64,000 nucleotides of DNA from Caulobacter henricii (GCF_001414055.1 NZ_CP013002.1:3410001-3474000), one strand, 5' to 3'. Counted from the stretch's first letter, positions 29,750 through 39,954 are shown. Made by a program: numbers and translations. The notes: generated by a model not told the origin, from the letters alone.

Positions 29750-31051
29750 ATGGACTTCAACCCGCCGCCGGAACTGACGGCCTATCTGGCCGTGCTCGAC
29801 AAGTTCATCGAGGACGAAATCGCGCCCTTGCAGGCACGCGACGACAATGAGCGGTTCTTCGACCACCGTCGGGAATGGGCCCGTACCGACTGGGACGGCG
29901 GCGGCCTGCCCCGTCACGACTGGGAAGAACTGCTGGCCAAGGCCCGCAAGCTGGCCGACGCCGCCGGCCACTATCGCTTTGCCCTGCCCCGCGAGTTCGG
30001 CGGCCAGGACGGCTCCAACCTGTGGATGGCCGTGATCCGCGAACATCTGGCCAGCAAGGGCCTGGGCCTGTTCAACGACCTGCAGAACGAGCACTCGATC
30101 GTCGGCAACAATCCCTTCGTGCTGATGATCCGGGATTTCGGCCGACCCGATCAGCAGCACCTGATCAGCGACATGCTGGATCGCGGGGCCTTCCGCCCGA
30201 CCTTCGGCCTGACCGAGCCGGATCACGGGTCGGACGCCACCTTCATGGAGACCCGCGCGGTCCGCGAGGTCCACAAGGGCGAGAGCGGCTGGCGGATCAA
30301 TGGCGAGAAGATGTGGACCACCGGCATGCATGCCGCCACCCACTGCTGCCTGTTCGCCCGCACCAGCGGCGAGGACGGCGAGGCCCGGGGCATCACGGCC
30401 TTCCTGGTGCCGGCCCATGCCCCCGGCGTGAAGATCGAGGAATATCTCTGGACCTTCAACATGCCGACCGACCACCCCCGGGTCAGCTTCACCAACGTCT
30501 TCGTGCCCGATAGTGCGATGTTCGGCCCCGAAGGCGGCGGCCTGGCCCTGGCCCAGCACTTCGTGCACGAGAACCGTATCCGCCAGGCGGCCTCCAGCCT
30601 GGGGGCAGCGGTGTTCTGCATAGAAGAGAGCGTCAAGTACGCGCGGGTCCGCAAACCCTTCGGCAAGCCCCTGGCCGAGAACCAGGCCATCCAGTTCCCG
30701 CTGGTCGAGCTGGCCAGCACCGCCGAGATGCTGCGCCTGCTGATCCGCAAGACCGCCTGGGAGATGGACCAGATGACCAAGCCGGAGGTGGAAAAGCGCC
30801 TCTCCGACAAGGTCTCGATGTGTAACTATCAGGCCAATCGCCTGGTCTGCGAAGCTGCCGACAGGGCCATGCAGGTGCACGGCGGCATCGGCTATTCGCG
30901 TCACAAGCCCTTCGAGCACATCTATCGCCACCACCGCCGCTACCGGATCACCGAGGGCAGCGAGGAGATCCAGATCCGCAAGGTGGCCGCCTGGCTGTTC
31001 GGCTTTCTGGGCCCCCGTCGCAAAATCTTCGCCGAGATGGAGAAGGTTTAA
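29750..31051 (+). CDS. Acyl-CoA dehydrogenase family protein
   Basis: A 433-residue FAD enzyme. The middle region FGLTEPDHGSDATFMET and WRINGEKMWTTGMHAATHC are the substrate/FAD signature. QVHGGIGYSRHKPFEHIYRHHRRYRI is the C-terminal helical bundle signature, seen here as VHGGIGYSRHKPF. The N-terminus has an unusual EIAPLQARDDNERFFDHRREWARTD segment, typical of a subgroup related to FadE9/APH-associated dehydrogenases rather than classic short-chain types. It would oxidise an acyl-CoA with electron transfer flavoprotein as acceptor; the chain length is unknown. GGGAGG precedes ATG 29750. Confidence 0.88.
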   Translation: MDFNPPPELTAYLAVLDKFIEDEIAPLQARDDNERFFDHRREWARTDWDGGGLPRHDWEELLAKARKLADAAGHYRFALPREFGGQDGSNLWMAVIREHLASKGLGLFNDLQNEHSIVGNNPFVLMIRDFGRPDQQHLISDMLDRGAFRPTFGLTEPDHGSDATFMETRAVREVHKGESGWRINGEKMWTTGMHAATHCCLFARTSGEDGEARGITAFLVPAHAPGVKIEEYLWTFNMPTDHPRVSFTNVFVPDSAMFGPEGGGLALAQHFVHENRIRQAASSLGAAVFCIEESVKYARVRKPFGKPLAENQAIQFPLVELASTAEMLRLLIRKTAWEMDQMTKPEVEKRLSDKVSMCNYQANRLVCEAADRAMQVHGGIGYSRHKPFEHIYRHHRRYRITEGSEEIQIRKVAAWLFGFLGPRRKIFAEMEKV

Positions 31052-31182
31052 TCCGTCCCGACCTGACGTGGATCAAGGGACGCGCTATCTAACACCGGTA
31101 TGCGACCTGAACGGCGCGTCCCGGCCACGCATGCGCGTTTCAGTGACTAAACAAGGCGGGCCTGTTTATCTGTTGCGGACGT

Positions 31183-31201
31183 CCTGTCCGGAACGGACAG
31201 G
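31183..31201 (+). other. Hairpin upstream of lemA ribosome-binding site
   Basis: CCTGTCCG and CGGACAGG are exact reverse complements separated by three bases. The hairpin ends 6 bases before the GGAGGG site of lemA. It may be a terminator for the previous unit or a translational control; neither is shown. Confidence 0.5.
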
Positions 31202-31217
31202 CTCTGTGGAGGGCTGC

Positions 31218-31856
31218 ATGAACCGTTTCGTCAAAACCGCCGCGCGGATCGCGCTGGTCGCTTCTCTCGCCGCCGGCCTGGCCGGCTGCGGGGTCAATAC
31301 CATCCCGACCCAGGACGAGGCCACCAAGGCCGCCTGGGCCGAGGTCCAGAACCAGTATCAGCGCCGGGCCGACCTGGTGCCCAATCTCGTCGCCACCGTG
31401 AAGGGCTATGCCGCCCAGGAAAAGGGCGTGCTGGTCGAGGTCACCGAGGCCCGCGCCAGCGCCACCCAGGTCAAGGTCGACGCCTCGACCATCACCGACC
31501 CGGCCCAGTTCCAGCAATATTCCGCCGCCCAGGACAAGCTGTCGGGCGTGCTCGGCCGGTTGATGATGATCCAGGAAAACTATCCCGACCTGAAGTCGAA
31601 CCAGAACTTCATGGCCCTCCAAAGCCAGCTGGAAGGCACGGAAAACCGCATCACCATCGCGCGGCGCGACTACAACGAGACCGCCCAGAAGTACAACACG
31701 ACCCTGCGGACCTTCCCCAGCATTCTCTGGGCCAAGACGGTCTATTCCAGCCAGAAGCCGGCCCAGCTGTTCCAGGCCACGGCGGCGGCCCAGGCGGCCC
31801 CGACGGTCAGCTTCGACCCGGCCCCGCCGGCCTCGGCTCCGGCTCCGGCCCAGTAA
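31218..31856 (+). CDS. LemA-family lipoprotein
   Basis: A 212-residue protein with a lipoprotein signal (LVASLAAGLAGCGVN, lipid Cys near residue 24). The LemA core is EVQNQYQRRADLVPNLVATV, then LMMIQENYPDLKSNQNFMAL and ENRITIARRDYNETAQKYN, in long helices. The C-terminus is Pro/Ala rich. LemA proteins are membrane-bound helical proteins of uncertain role, often next to TPM-domain proteins as here, so the three genes probably act together. The start at 31218 follows GGAGGG. The stop is one base from the TTG of the next gene. Confidence 0.9.
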   Translation: MNRFVKTAARIALVASLAAGLAGCGVNTIPTQDEATKAAWAEVQNQYQRRADLVPNLVATVKGYAAQEKGVLVEVTEARASATQVKVDASTITDPAQFQQYSAAQDKLSGVLGRLMMIQENYPDLKSNQNFMALQSQLEGTENRITIARRDYNETAQKYNTTLRTFPSILWAKTVYSSQKPAQLFQATAAAQAAPTVSFDPAPPASAPAPAQ

Positions 31857-31857
31857 G

Positions 31858-32679
31858 TTGAACACCCTCTCTCTCCTCCCCCGCGCACGGGGGAGGGGTT
31901 GGGCGGCGGCCCTGCTGGCCATGCTCTGCCTCTCCCTGGCCCTTCCCGCCGTCGCCGCGCCGAAGTTCCCGCCCCTGAGCGGCCGGGTGGTCGATGAGGC
32001 CAATATCCTCTCGCCCCAGGTCGAGCAGGACCTGACCGTCCGGCTGAAAACCCTCGAGGACACCACGGGTCGCCAGCTCGTGGTGGCCACGGTTCCCAGC
32101 CTGCAGGGCTACGAGATCGAGGACTACGGCTATCAGCTCGGCCGCAGCTGGGGCCTGGGCGACAAGACCAGGGATGACGGCGTGATCCTGCTGGTCGCGC
32201 CCACCGAGAAGAAGGTGCGCATCGAGGTCGGCTATGGCCTGGAGCCAGTCCTGACCGACGCCCTGTCCAGCGTCATCATCCAGAGCGCCATCCTGCCGAA
32301 GTTCAAGGCCGGCGACCTGCCGGGCGGGATCGTGGCCGGGGCTGACGAGCTCGTCACCCAGCTGTCCCTGCCCGAGGACCAGGCCAAGGCGAAGGTCGCC
32401 CAGGCGGCAGAGCCACAGGCTTCAAGCCCCGGCTCGGGCTTCTCGCCGATCGCCGCCCTGCTGATCGGTCTGTTCGTGTTCTTCCTGATCACCCGCCTGC
32501 TGCCGGGACGGCGCGGACGGCGGAGTGGCCTGGGCGCCGCCCTGCCCTGGATCATTCTCGACGCCCTGACCAGCGGCAACGGTCGCGGGGGCGGCGGTGG
32601 ATTTGGCGGCGGCGGCGGCGGCGGCTTCTCCGGCGGCGGCGGCTCGTTCGGCGGCGGCGGAAGTTCGGGGAGCTGGTGA
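31858..32679 (+). CDS. TPM-domain (YgcG-type) membrane protein
   Basis: About 273 residues. A signal peptide ending at LALPAVAA is followed by the TPM domain (about residues 40-175; [48 protein letters not shown]), a transmembrane helix near residues 200-215, and a Gly-rich tail (GGGFGG repeats). TPM proteins are thought to take part in membrane-protein quality control or photosystem repair; the bacterial role is unclear. The start is TTG 31858 or ATG 31921. The region between includes a palindrome like the intergenic repeats, encoded as [11 protein letters not shown]. It is coupled to the next TPM gene (TGATG). Confidence 0.85.
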   Translation: MNTLSLLPRARGRGWAAALLAMLCLSLALPAVAAPKFPPLSGRVVDEANILSPQVEQDLTVRLKTLEDTTGRQLVVATVPSLQGYEIEDYGYQLGRSWGLGDKTRDDGVILLVAPTEKKVRIEVGYGLEPVLTDALSSVIIQSAILPKFKAGDLPGGIVAGADELVTQLSLPEDQAKAKVAQAAEPQASSPGSGFSPIAALLIGLFVFFLITRLLPGRRGRRSGLGAALPWIILDALTSGNGRGGGGGFGGGGGGGFSGGGGSFGGGGSSGSW

Positions 32680-33377
32680 TGCGCAAGATGACTCCGCAAG
32701 ACCAGGCCCGCATCGCCGAGGCCGTAGCGGCGGCCGAGAAGACCACCGCCGGCGAGATCTTCTGCGTCCTGGCCCCCCAGGTGTCCGACTATCGCGAGAC
32801 ACCGCTGGTCTGGGCGGCGGCGGCGGCCCTGATCCTGCCGGCCGGCGGCCTGCTGGCCGGATTGCGACCAGAAATGCTGACCACCCTGTTCGGCGGTTGG
32901 ACCGTCGGCCACGCCTCGGCCACCGACGCTGCCATACTGTCGGCCCTGTCGATCTATATCGGGCTGCAGGCGGCGATCTTCATCGTCGCCGCCCTGCTGG
33001 TCTCGATCCCGCCCATCCGTCGCGCCCTGACGCCCGGCGCGATGAAGGCGGCGGCGGTCAAGCGCGCGGCCCTGGAACAGTTCATGAGCAAGGGCCTGCA
33101 CCTGACCCGTGACCGCACCGGGGTGCTGATCTTCGCCGCCCTGGCCGAACGCCGCGTCGAGGTCATCGCCGACGAGGGCATCTACAAGGCCGCGCCCAAT
33201 GCGGTCTGGGATGAGGTGGTCGCCGACCTGTTGGCAGGCCTGAAGCGCGGCAGGATCGCCGACGGCTTCGTCGCCGCCGTCACCCGGGTCGGCGAGATCC
33301 TCTCCAGCCACGTGCCCGTCCGTGAGACCGACACCAATGAACTGCCCGACGGCCTGACCATCCTGCCCAAGGGCTGA
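32679..33377 (+). CDS. Second TPM-domain membrane protein
   Basis: A 232-residue protein. The N-terminal [20 protein letters not shown] starts an [15 protein letters not shown] segment. Two hydrophobic segments at about residues 50-70 and 93-115 precede the C-terminal TPM-like part ([28 protein letters not shown]), which matches the family core. It lies within the lemA-TPM-TPM operon, its ATG overlapping the stop of the upstream gene (TGATG). Function is unknown beyond the family. Confidence 0.85.
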   Translation: MRKMTPQDQARIAEAVAAAEKTTAGEIFCVLAPQVSDYRETPLVWAAAAALILPAGGLLAGLRPEMLTTLFGGWTVGHASATDAAILSALSIYIGLQAAIFIVAALLVSIPPIRRALTPGAMKAAAVKRAALEQFMSKGLHLTRDRTGVLIFAALAERRVEVIADEGIYKAAPNAVWDEVVADLLAGLKRGRIADGFVAAVTRVGEILSSHVPVRETDTNELPDGLTILPKG

Positions 33378-33391
33378 AGAGGGAGCACCCC

Positions 33392-33823
33392 ATGTCCAGC
33401 ATCGACCCGACCCGCGAGCAGTTCGACGCCTTCAAGGGCCTGCCCCGTGACACGCCGATCCAGATGCTGAACCTGGTGCGGCTCAAGGCCCTGGCCGACT
33501 ATCCGGCCGATCACCCCGACCATGGCAAGGGCCTGTCGGGGCTGGAGGCCTATCGCGCCTATGGCCGGACCACGGCGGCGCTGTTCGCGAAACTGGGCGG
33601 GCGGCAGATCTGGGCGGGCAAGCCGGATCTGGTCCTGACCGGCCCCACCGACGAGCGCTGGGACCTGGCCTTCATCGCCGAGTATCCCAATGCCGGTGCC
33701 TTCTTCGCCATGGTCACCGACCCGGACTATCGCGAGTGGGTCAAGCACCGGCAGGCGGCGGTCGAGGACTCGCGGCTGATCCGACTGGCGCCGATGACGC
33801 CGGGCGAGGGGTTTGGGGAGTAG
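33392..33823 (+). CDS. DUF1330 protein
   Basis: A 143-residue protein with the DUF1330 pattern: PIQMLNLVRLKALADY, then GLEAYRAYGRTTAALFAKLGG, and WDLAFIAEYPNAGAFFAMVTDPDYREWVKHRQAAVEDSRLIRL, seen here as FIAEYPNAGAFFAMVTDPDY. It is a ferredoxin-like dimeric fold related to Dabb proteins. No reaction is established. It follows the TPM operon with a GAGGG site at the start, and converges on the amidohydrolase gene. Confidence 0.85.
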   Translation: MSSIDPTREQFDAFKGLPRDTPIQMLNLVRLKALADYPADHPDHGKGLSGLEAYRAYGRTTAALFAKLGGRQIWAGKPDLVLTGPTDERWDLAFIAEYPNAGAFFAMVTDPDYREWVKHRQAAVEDSRLIRLAPMTPGEGFGE

Positions 33824-33824
33824 G

Positions 33825-35570
33825 CTACTCCGCCGCCAGAGCCACCGGCGCGGACCTGGCCCCGCGCACCAGACGACCCGGCAGGGCGCCGGTCGGCTCG
33901 CCGTCGCGATAGGTGACCACCCCGCCGACGATCGTGGCCACATAGCCGTGGGCCTTCTGGGTCAGGCGTCGACCGCCGGCCGGCAGGTCGTAGGCGACGC
34001 GGGGGGCCTCCAGGCTCAGGGCCTCATAGTCGATGACATTCAGATCGGCCCTATAGCCCGGCGCGATCAGGCCGCGATCCTCCAGCCCGACCGTCAGGGC
34101 GGTGTCACGGGTCTGCATCGCCACCATGGCTTCCAGCCCGATGCGCGGACCGCGCGTGCGGTCGCGGGTCCAGTGGATCAGGTTGCTGGTCGGGAAGCTG
34201 CCGTCGCAGATCATGCCCACATGTGCCCCGCCGTCCGACAGGCCCGGCACGGTGTCCCGGTGGTTCAGCATGGCGAAGCTGGGGTCCAGCGAGCCGTCGG
34301 CATAGTTCAGGAAGGGGTGATAGAGCATGCCCTGCCCGCCGTTCTCGAGCAGGATATCCAGGGCGACCTCCGCCGGACCCCGGCCTGAGGCCGCCGCGAG
34401 CGCGGCGATCGTCATCTCGGCGGTCGGCTCATAGTCGGGAACCGCCCCCATCGGGAACAGATTGCCCCAGGCCCGCAGGGCGCTACCGGCAAAGGGGCCA
34501 CTGGCGTCGACATCATGGCTGAACAGGCGGGCGCGGAAGGCTGGATCGGAGAGCGCCACAACCTTTTCCGCCAGAGGACGGTCCCTCAGTTCGGCAAAGA
34601 CCGGGTTCTGGCTGAACGGATTGAGGGTCAGTTCCAGGCCAAACAGCACCCCCACCGGGCGGCCGCAGACCTGGGCCTTGATCGGCAGCCCCGCATCGGC
34701 GGCGTCCTGCAGGCCCGCGAGGAGCCGCTTCCAGCCGTCCGGCGACTTGGGACTCTGGACGAGGGAGAAGGACAGCGGCCGACCCGAGCGCTCAACGATT
34801 CGACGCAGCATGGCCAGTTCGGCCAGACCGTCGGGGAAAAAGTCGGAGACCAGCTGCAGCACGCCCTTGCCGGCCGCAGCCAGGCCCAGGGCAATGCCGG
34901 TCAGTTCGTCCTCGCCGGCCGTCAGGGTCGGGGTCGGCTGGCCGTCGCTGGTGCGGTGATTGAGGGTGCGCGAAGTGGAAAAGCCCAGGGCCCCGGCCTC
35001 GACCGCCTGTTTGGCGATGGCGGCCATGGCCGCGATGTCGGCGGGCGTCGCCGGCTCGCGATTGGCCCCGCGCTCGCCCATCACATGGACCCGCAGGGCC
35101 GCGTGCGGCAGCTGGGCCCCGATATCAACGTCGAAGGTCCGTGCCTCCAGTGCGTCGAGATAGTCGGGAAAGCTCTCCCAGTTCCAGGGCAGGCCCTCGG
35201 TCAGGACCGGGAAGGGAATGTCCTCCACCCCCTCCATCAGACGGATCAGCCGGTCGCGGTCTTCCGGCCGGCAGGGCGCGAAACCGACGCCGCAATTGCC
35301 CATCACCACCGTGGTGACGCCGTGGCCCGAGCTGGGCGTCATGCGCGCGTCCCAGGTCGCCTGGCCGTCATAGTGGGTATGGATGTCGACAAAGCCAGGG
35401 GTGACGATGCGGCCCCGCGCGTCGATCTCCTCGGCACCCGCCGCCAGGTCCGGGCCGACGGCGGCGATCAGGCCATCCTTGACCGCAACATCGGCGAGGA
35501 AGGCCGGCGCGCCGGTCCCGTCGACCACCTGGCCCCCGCGCAGCACGAGATCATAAAGCCGACCCGGCAT
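33825..35570 (-). CDS. N-acyl-D-amino-acid deacylase family amidohydrolase
   Basis: A 581-residue metal-dependent amidohydrolase. The N-terminal [21 protein letters not shown] and [19 protein letters not shown] carry the HxH metal motif. [21 protein letters not shown] (catalytic Asp) and the C-terminal [21 protein letters not shown] sequence, here [16 protein letters not shown], match the D-aminoacylase group (also D-hydantoinase-like). It would release the D-amino acid from N-acyl-D-amino acids. A GGAGG site 6 bases before the ATG at 35570 fixes the start. The next gene upstream on the strand is a TonB-dependent receptor, so a peptide or acyl compound may be imported and cleaved. Confidence 0.85.
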   Translation of the reverse strand: MPGRLYDLVLRGGQVVDGTGAPAFLADVAVKDGLIAAVGPDLAAGAEEIDARGRIVTPGFVDIHTHYDGQATWDARMTPSSGHGVTTVVMGNCGVGFAPCRPEDRDRLIRLMEGVEDIPFPVLTEGLPWNWESFPDYLDALEARTFDVDIGAQLPHAALRVHVMGERGANREPATPADIAAMAAIAKQAVEAGALGFSTSRTLNHRTSDGQPTPTLTAGEDELTGIALGLAAAGKGVLQLVSDFFPDGLAELAMLRRIVERSGRPLSFSLVQSPKSPDGWKRLLAGLQDAADAGLPIKAQVCGRPVGVLFGLELTLNPFSQNPVFAELRDRPLAEKVVALSDPAFRARLFSHDVDASGPFAGSALRAWGNLFPMGAVPDYEPTAEMTIAALAAASGRGPAEVALDILLENGGQGMLYHPFLNYADGSLDPSFAMLNHRDTVPGLSDGGAHVGMICDGSFPTSNLIHWTRDRTRGPRIGLEAMVAMQTRDTALTVGLEDRGLIAPGYRADLNVIDYEALSLEAPRVAYDLPAGGRRLTQKAHGYVATIVGGVVTYRDGEPTGALPGRLVRGARSAPVALAAE

Positions 35571-35652
35571 TCCGGCCTCCCGCATCCTGTCCCTGGTCGC
35601 GAGCGTCCGTCCGGCATCCGGCCCGGTCAAGGGTTCCGCCCCGTAAGGCAGA

Positions 35653-35682
35653 ACGGGGCGGCCGCTTGCGCGACCGCCCCGT
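35653..35682 (-). terminator. Terminator after TonB-dependent receptor
   Basis: ACGGGGCGG and CCGCCCCGT pair exactly, with an inner CGC/GCG and a four-base loop. The left end runs into TTCTGCC on the minus strand. It lies about 25 bases beyond the receptor stop. Confidence 0.65.
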
Positions 35683-35705
35683 CCGTTTCGACCCGGGGTC
35701 GGGCC

Positions 35706-38087
35706 TTAGAAGGTCCGGCGGACCGTCACGCCCATGGTGCGCGGCTGGCCGACCGAATAGCCCAGACGGGCCCGACCGCCGCGTTCGCGGTCGAACGACA
35801 GCAGCGGGTTCTCGTCAAAGACATTGTTGGCGTAGGCGATGATGTCGACGCCGTTGTCCATCTCCAGGCCGATGCTGAAATTGACGATCTCGTAGCTGGG
35901 CAGCTTGAGATCGACGATCGTCGGCACAGTGCCCGTCGCCCCGCCGAAGGCCAGGCCCGAGGTGAAGGAGCGCGGGTTGTTCTCCTGATCGCTGGCCTGG
36001 GTATAGCGGCTGCCGATGTGCTGCACTGAGGCCGTGACATAGGCGTCGATGCTGTCCCGGAAGCGCCAGGAATAGGTGGCGTCGGCCGAGATCTGGAAGT
36101 TGGGCACCGAAGGCAGGCGGTTGCCTTCCCGGATGCCGCCGATGACCGCGCCCGAACCGTCCTTCACGGTCGAGTCGAACTCGGCTTCCAGCAGGCTGCC
36201 CGAAACGCCGACGTCGAAGCCCGGTGCCAGGCGAGCCGAGAACTCGGCCTCGATACCCTTGGTGTGAGCCTTGGGCACGTTGAACACGACGCGCGAGGAG
36301 CACGAGCCGGCGTCCAGCGTGGTCTGCAGGTCCTTGATGTCGGTATAGAAGATCGCGCTGTTGAAGCTGATGCCGCCGAAGCGTGACTTCACGCCGGCCT
36401 CATAGTTCCACAGGGTCTCGTCGTCATAGGACTGGAAGCCGCCGAAGATCGCCTTGTCCTGCGCCGAGCACAGCGGCAGGTTCAGCGGATCATTGACCCC
36501 GCCGAGCCGGAAGCCCTGGGCGGCCTGGGCGTTGAAGGTCACCGTGTCGCTGGCCTCGTAGCTGACCAGAACGCGGGGGTTGAAGCCGCTCGAGTCCGTC
36601 TTGTCGGTCTGGTTGTCGCCATTGGCGAACAGGCCGCCCGACTTGAACTGGCGGGTTTCCTTGAAGTCGTAGAACCGGCCGCCGGCCGTGACCGTCAGCT
36701 TCTCGCGCTTGTAGCTGGCTTCACCGAACAGGGCCTTCTGCTTGATGTTGTAGGGCAGCGAGGCGTTGTAGGGCGAGTTCAGCGGGAAGCCGTTGGCCAC
36801 CGCCGCCGCGGTTCCGGCCCCGAAGCGGGCATTGGTATAGGGGTCATAGCCCGGGGTCGGCAGGCGCTGGTTATAGATGCGGTCGACCTCGGAATAGAAG
36901 CCGCCGATCACCCACTGGAAGGGCCCGTCGCCGGACGAGGACAGACGCAGTTCCTGGGTGAACTGTTCCAGGTCGGTGGTGTCGACCAGCTTGGACGGCA
37001 GCGGGACGGCGGCCGAGGGGAAGCCCAGATCCACCGAGACGCTGCCCGTCAGGGCGCTGGCGTCGCGGTCGATATGGATCTTGCGGTCGACATAGCTGGT
37101 CACCGAGGTCAGATCGACGGCACCCAGGCCGACCGAGGCGGTCAGGTCGGTCAGGAAGGTGTCGTCGGCGAAGCTTTCATCCAGCAGCAGATGCTGTTCG
37201 CGCTCACCCATCCGGACCGGGGCCCGGGTCGTGGTGTTGGGATTGGCATACAGGTTGAAGACTTCCTGGCGATTGAAGCCGTCGGCGCGGATCTCCTGAT
37301 AGACGACGCGCGGGATGATGCTGATGTTCTCGGTCGGCTGCAGCAGGACCGAGAGACGGCCACCGACGCGGCTGCCGTCATTGACGTTCTTCTTGCGACC
37401 ACCGCCTTCGCGGCGCGCATCGATGAAGCCCGCATACTTGGTGTAGTAACCGACCGCGCGCACGGCGACCTTGTCGGAGACCGGCAGGTTGATCGCGCCC
37501 TTGACGTAGCCGCCGGTGTCGTCGCCATCGACCATATTGGCATTGGCCTCGATCACGCCCTCCTGGACGCCGATCTTCGGCTGGTTGGTGATGTAGCGGA
37601 TCGTGCCGCCGACCGAGCCGGAGCCGAACAGCGTGCCCTGCGGGCCGCGCAGGGTTTCCACCCGGTTCAGGTCAAAGAGGTCGATGTCCGGCGTGAACAG
37701 CGACAGCGAGATCACCGATTCGTCGAGATAGACCCCGACCTGCTCCTTGACGCCCGGCTGGTCGCGAACGACCTGGCCGGCCGAAACGCCGCGCACCGAG
37801 ACCTGGCTCTGGCCGGGACCGAGGTTCTGGATCGTCAGGCTGGCGACATTGCGCGACAGGTCTTCCAGGGTGACCGCGCCGGACCGCTGGATGTCCTGCT
37901 GGGTCTGGGCATTGATCGAGAACGGCACGTCCAGAATGGTCGAGTCCCGCTTGGTGGCGGTGACGATAATTTCCTCGACGGTGGACTCCTGGGCCTGGGC
38001 CAGGGCCGGCAGGGCGACAAGGCCCGCCAGGGCGGTGGCGGCCAGCAGCGCGTGACGCGCGCGCGGGCGCCGGGTAGATAAGGTCAT
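35706..38087 (-). CDS. TonB-dependent receptor
   Basis: A 793-residue outer-membrane receptor. A signal peptide (ALLAATALAGLVALPALAQA) is followed by a plug starting EIIVTATKRDSTILDVPFSI near residue 40, with VETLRGPQGTLFGSGSVGG, and a 22-strand beta-barrel to the C-terminal Phe (VRRTF). It imports a siderophore, vitamin, glycan or peptide using the TonB-ExbBD energy system; substrate unknown. GGGAGGA before ATG 38087 fixes the start. It is followed on the same strand by the D-aminoacylase-like amidohydrolase, with a terminator between them. Confidence 0.92.
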   Translation of the reverse strand: MTLSTRRPRARHALLAATALAGLVALPALAQAQESTVEEIIVTATKRDSTILDVPFSINAQTQQDIQRSGAVTLEDLSRNVASLTIQNLGPGQSQVSVRGVSAGQVVRDQPGVKEQVGVYLDESVISLSLFTPDIDLFDLNRVETLRGPQGTLFGSGSVGGTIRYITNQPKIGVQEGVIEANANMVDGDDTGGYVKGAINLPVSDKVAVRAVGYYTKYAGFIDARREGGGRKKNVNDGSRVGGRLSVLLQPTENISIIPRVVYQEIRADGFNRQEVFNLYANPNTTTRAPVRMGEREQHLLLDESFADDTFLTDLTASVGLGAVDLTSVTSYVDRKIHIDRDASALTGSVSVDLGFPSAAVPLPSKLVDTTDLEQFTQELRLSSSGDGPFQWVIGGFYSEVDRIYNQRLPTPGYDPYTNARFGAGTAAAVANGFPLNSPYNASLPYNIKQKALFGEASYKREKLTVTAGGRFYDFKETRQFKSGGLFANGDNQTDKTDSSGFNPRVLVSYEASDTVTFNAQAAQGFRLGGVNDPLNLPLCSAQDKAIFGGFQSYDDETLWNYEAGVKSRFGGISFNSAIFYTDIKDLQTTLDAGSCSSRVVFNVPKAHTKGIEAEFSARLAPGFDVGVSGSLLEAEFDSTVKDGSGAVIGGIREGNRLPSVPNFQISADATYSWRFRDSIDAYVTASVQHIGSRYTQASDQENNPRSFTSGLAFGGATGTVPTIVDLKLPSYEIVNFSIGLEMDNGVDIIAYANNVFDENPLLSFDRERGGRARLGYSVGQPRTMGVTVRRTF

Positions 38088-38439
38088 ATGTAGTCCTCCC
38101 AGATGTTTTTCGCGGTCTCTGGGCCAGGCCCGGCCGCAAACTGAGGGTTCATGTTCACGCGAACCAAAGTCAACGCCCATTAAGGACGTTCCCGGATGGT
38201 TATCCGGGCTTGTGTCCCGGCTGGCGCACATCCGCTACATCAAGGCATGGAACGGGCTCGGAAGGGCCTCATCGGGGTCAGGGTTTGCGCGACATGGCGC
38301 AGACACCGGTGTCCCGCCCCTCCTAAAGCTCCGACTGTCCAGGCCGAAGCGGCTTTACGTGCGCGTGACCTTTCGCCGGCCGGATTCCGAGTCTAGGGTG
38401 GCCGCCAATTCAAACTAACGTTTAACGGGGAGTGCGCTC
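38088..38439. other. Divergent intergenic region, receptor and thiolase
   Basis: 352 bases without a gene. It contains two small hairpins (CCCGGAT/ATCCGGG near 38190-38207 and GTTC/GAAC near 38150). AAACTAACGTTT, a 12-base stretch with outer symmetry, lies about 25 bases before the thiolase start. The receptor start has a GGGAGGA site. No operator is identified with confidence. Confidence 0.6.
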
Positions 38440-39627
38440 ATGCGCGAAGCGGTCATCGTCTCTTACGCCCGCACCGGTCTGGCCAAGTCAGTCCGCGGCG
38501 GTTTCAACAATACGCACGGCGCCGCCATGGCCGGCCATGCCATCCAGCACGCCGTGGCGCGGGCCGGCCTCGAAGGGGCTGAAGTGGAAGACGTGGCCCT
38601 GGGCTGCGGCGGTCCCGAAGGCGCCACCGGCATGAACGTGGCCCGCAATGCCGCCATGTGGGCCGGCCTGCCGGTCACCACCTCGGGCCACACCATCAAC
38701 CGCTTCTGTTCGTCGGGTCTGCAGGCCATCGCCACGGCAGCCAACTATGTCCGCAATGACGGCGCTGATGTCGCGGTCGGCGGCGGCGTGGAATCGATCT
38801 CGCTGGTCAATGCGGGCGGCCACATGAACCGCTTCCACATCACCGAAGAAAAGCTGATGAAGAGCCATCCGGCCCTCTGGATGGCGATGATCGACACCGC
38901 CGACATCGTCGCCAAGCGCTACAATGTCAGCCGCGAATACCAGGACGAATACGCCCTGCGCAGCCAGCAGCGCATCGCCGCTGCCCAGGCCGCCGGCCTG
39001 TTCAAGGACGAGATCGTGCCGATGGCCACCAAGATGAAGGTGGTCAACAAGGAAACCAAGGAAGAGAGCTTCGTCGACTATGTGGTCGACAAGGACGAGT
39101 GCAACCGCGCTGACACCACGCTGGAAGGCCTCTCCAGCCTGAAGCCGGTCATGGGCGAAGGCAAGTTCGTCACCGCCGGCAATGCCAGCCAGCTGTCGGA
39201 CGGCGCTGCTGCCGTGGTGGTGATGGAAGCCGCCGAAGCTGCCCGTCGCGGCCTGACCCCTCTGGGTGCCTTCCGCGGCTTCGCCGTGGCCGGTTGCGAG
39301 CCCGACGAGATGGGCATCGGTCCGGTCTTCGCCGTGCCGCGCCTGCTGGAGCGCCACGGCCTGAAGGTCGACGACATCGACCTGTGGGAACTGAACGAGG
39401 CCTTCGCCAGCCAGTGCCTCTACAGCCGCGACCGTCTGGGCATCGATCCCGAGAAGTACAACGTCAATGGCGGCTCGATCGCCATCGGCCACCCCTTCGG
39501 CATGACCGGCGCCCGCTGCGCCGGCCACCTGCTGATGGAAGGCAAGCGTCGCGGTGCCAAGCTGGGCGTGGTCACCATGTGCATCGGCGGCGGTATGGGC
39601 GCGGCCGGCCTGTTCGAAATCTATTGA
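38440..39627 (+). CDS. Acetyl-CoA acyltransferase (thiolase)
   Basis: A 395-residue thiolase. The nucleophile Cys is in [15 protein letters not shown] near residue 90, the His in [14 protein letters not shown] near 350, and the second catalytic Cys in [16 protein letters not shown] near 382. It either joins two acetyl-CoA or cleaves 3-ketoacyl-CoA in fatty-acid oxidation; the FadA-type length and the [25 protein letters not shown] pattern, seen as [15 protein letters not shown], fit the latter or a broad thiolase. It is monocistronic, with a perfect terminator hairpin after it. Confidence 0.92.
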   Translation: MREAVIVSYARTGLAKSVRGGFNNTHGAAMAGHAIQHAVARAGLEGAEVEDVALGCGGPEGATGMNVARNAAMWAGLPVTTSGHTINRFCSSGLQAIATAANYVRNDGADVAVGGGVESISLVNAGGHMNRFHITEEKLMKSHPALWMAMIDTADIVAKRYNVSREYQDEYALRSQQRIAAAQAAGLFKDEIVPMATKMKVVNKETKEESFVDYVVDKDECNRADTTLEGLSSLKPVMGEGKFVTAGNASQLSDGAAAVVVMEAAEAARRGLTPLGAFRGFAVAGCEPDEMGIGPVFAVPRLLERHGLKVDDIDLWELNEAFASQCLYSRDRLGIDPEKYNVNGGSIAIGHPFGMTGARCAGHLLMEGKRRGAKLGVVTMCIGGGMGAAGLFEIY

Positions 39628-39660
39628 TTTCGATCTGAAGCCATAGGGCTTTCAACTCGG

Positions 39661-39697
39661 TCGGGCCGGGAACCTGCAGAGGTTCCCGGCCCGATTT
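39661..39697 (+). terminator. Terminator after thiolase
   Basis: TCGGGCCGGGAACC pairs over 14 bases with GGTTCCCGGCCCGA, with a six-base loop, and TTT follows. It lies about 35 bases beyond the stop. Confidence 0.85.
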
Positions 39698-39819
39698 GCA
39701 TTCCGGTAACCCATCGCGGGTATTCTGAGGTCAGGTGCTTGAACGACGGGTTTTGGCAACCATCTTTGTTGCTGAAACGCGGCCGCGATCTTCGCGCAAC
39801 GCCAGAACAGAGACCCGCC

Positions 39820-39954
39820 ATGGCCCTCAAGGCCTTTTTCGTCCTCGCCCTCGTCCTCGCCATCACGATCGGCCTGCTGCTGCCGACCCCGGGTTCGGAC
39901 AAGTCGCATCCCTCGCATTCCTCGATCGAGACGATCGAACTGCGTCGCGGCTAG
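39820..39954 (+). CDS. Small membrane peptide, 44 residues
   Basis: The ORF encodes MALKAFFVLALVLAITIGLL, then a Pro/Ser/His linker (PTPGSDKSHPSHSS) and IETIELRRG. There is one hydrophobic segment. Almost every third codon base is G or C, which supports a true gene in this genome. The frame is open upstream to 39739, but ATG 39820 starts the hydrophobic segment. No homology can be claimed. Confidence 0.55.
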   Translation: MALKAFFVLALVLAITIGLLLPTPGSDKSHPSHSSIETIELRRG

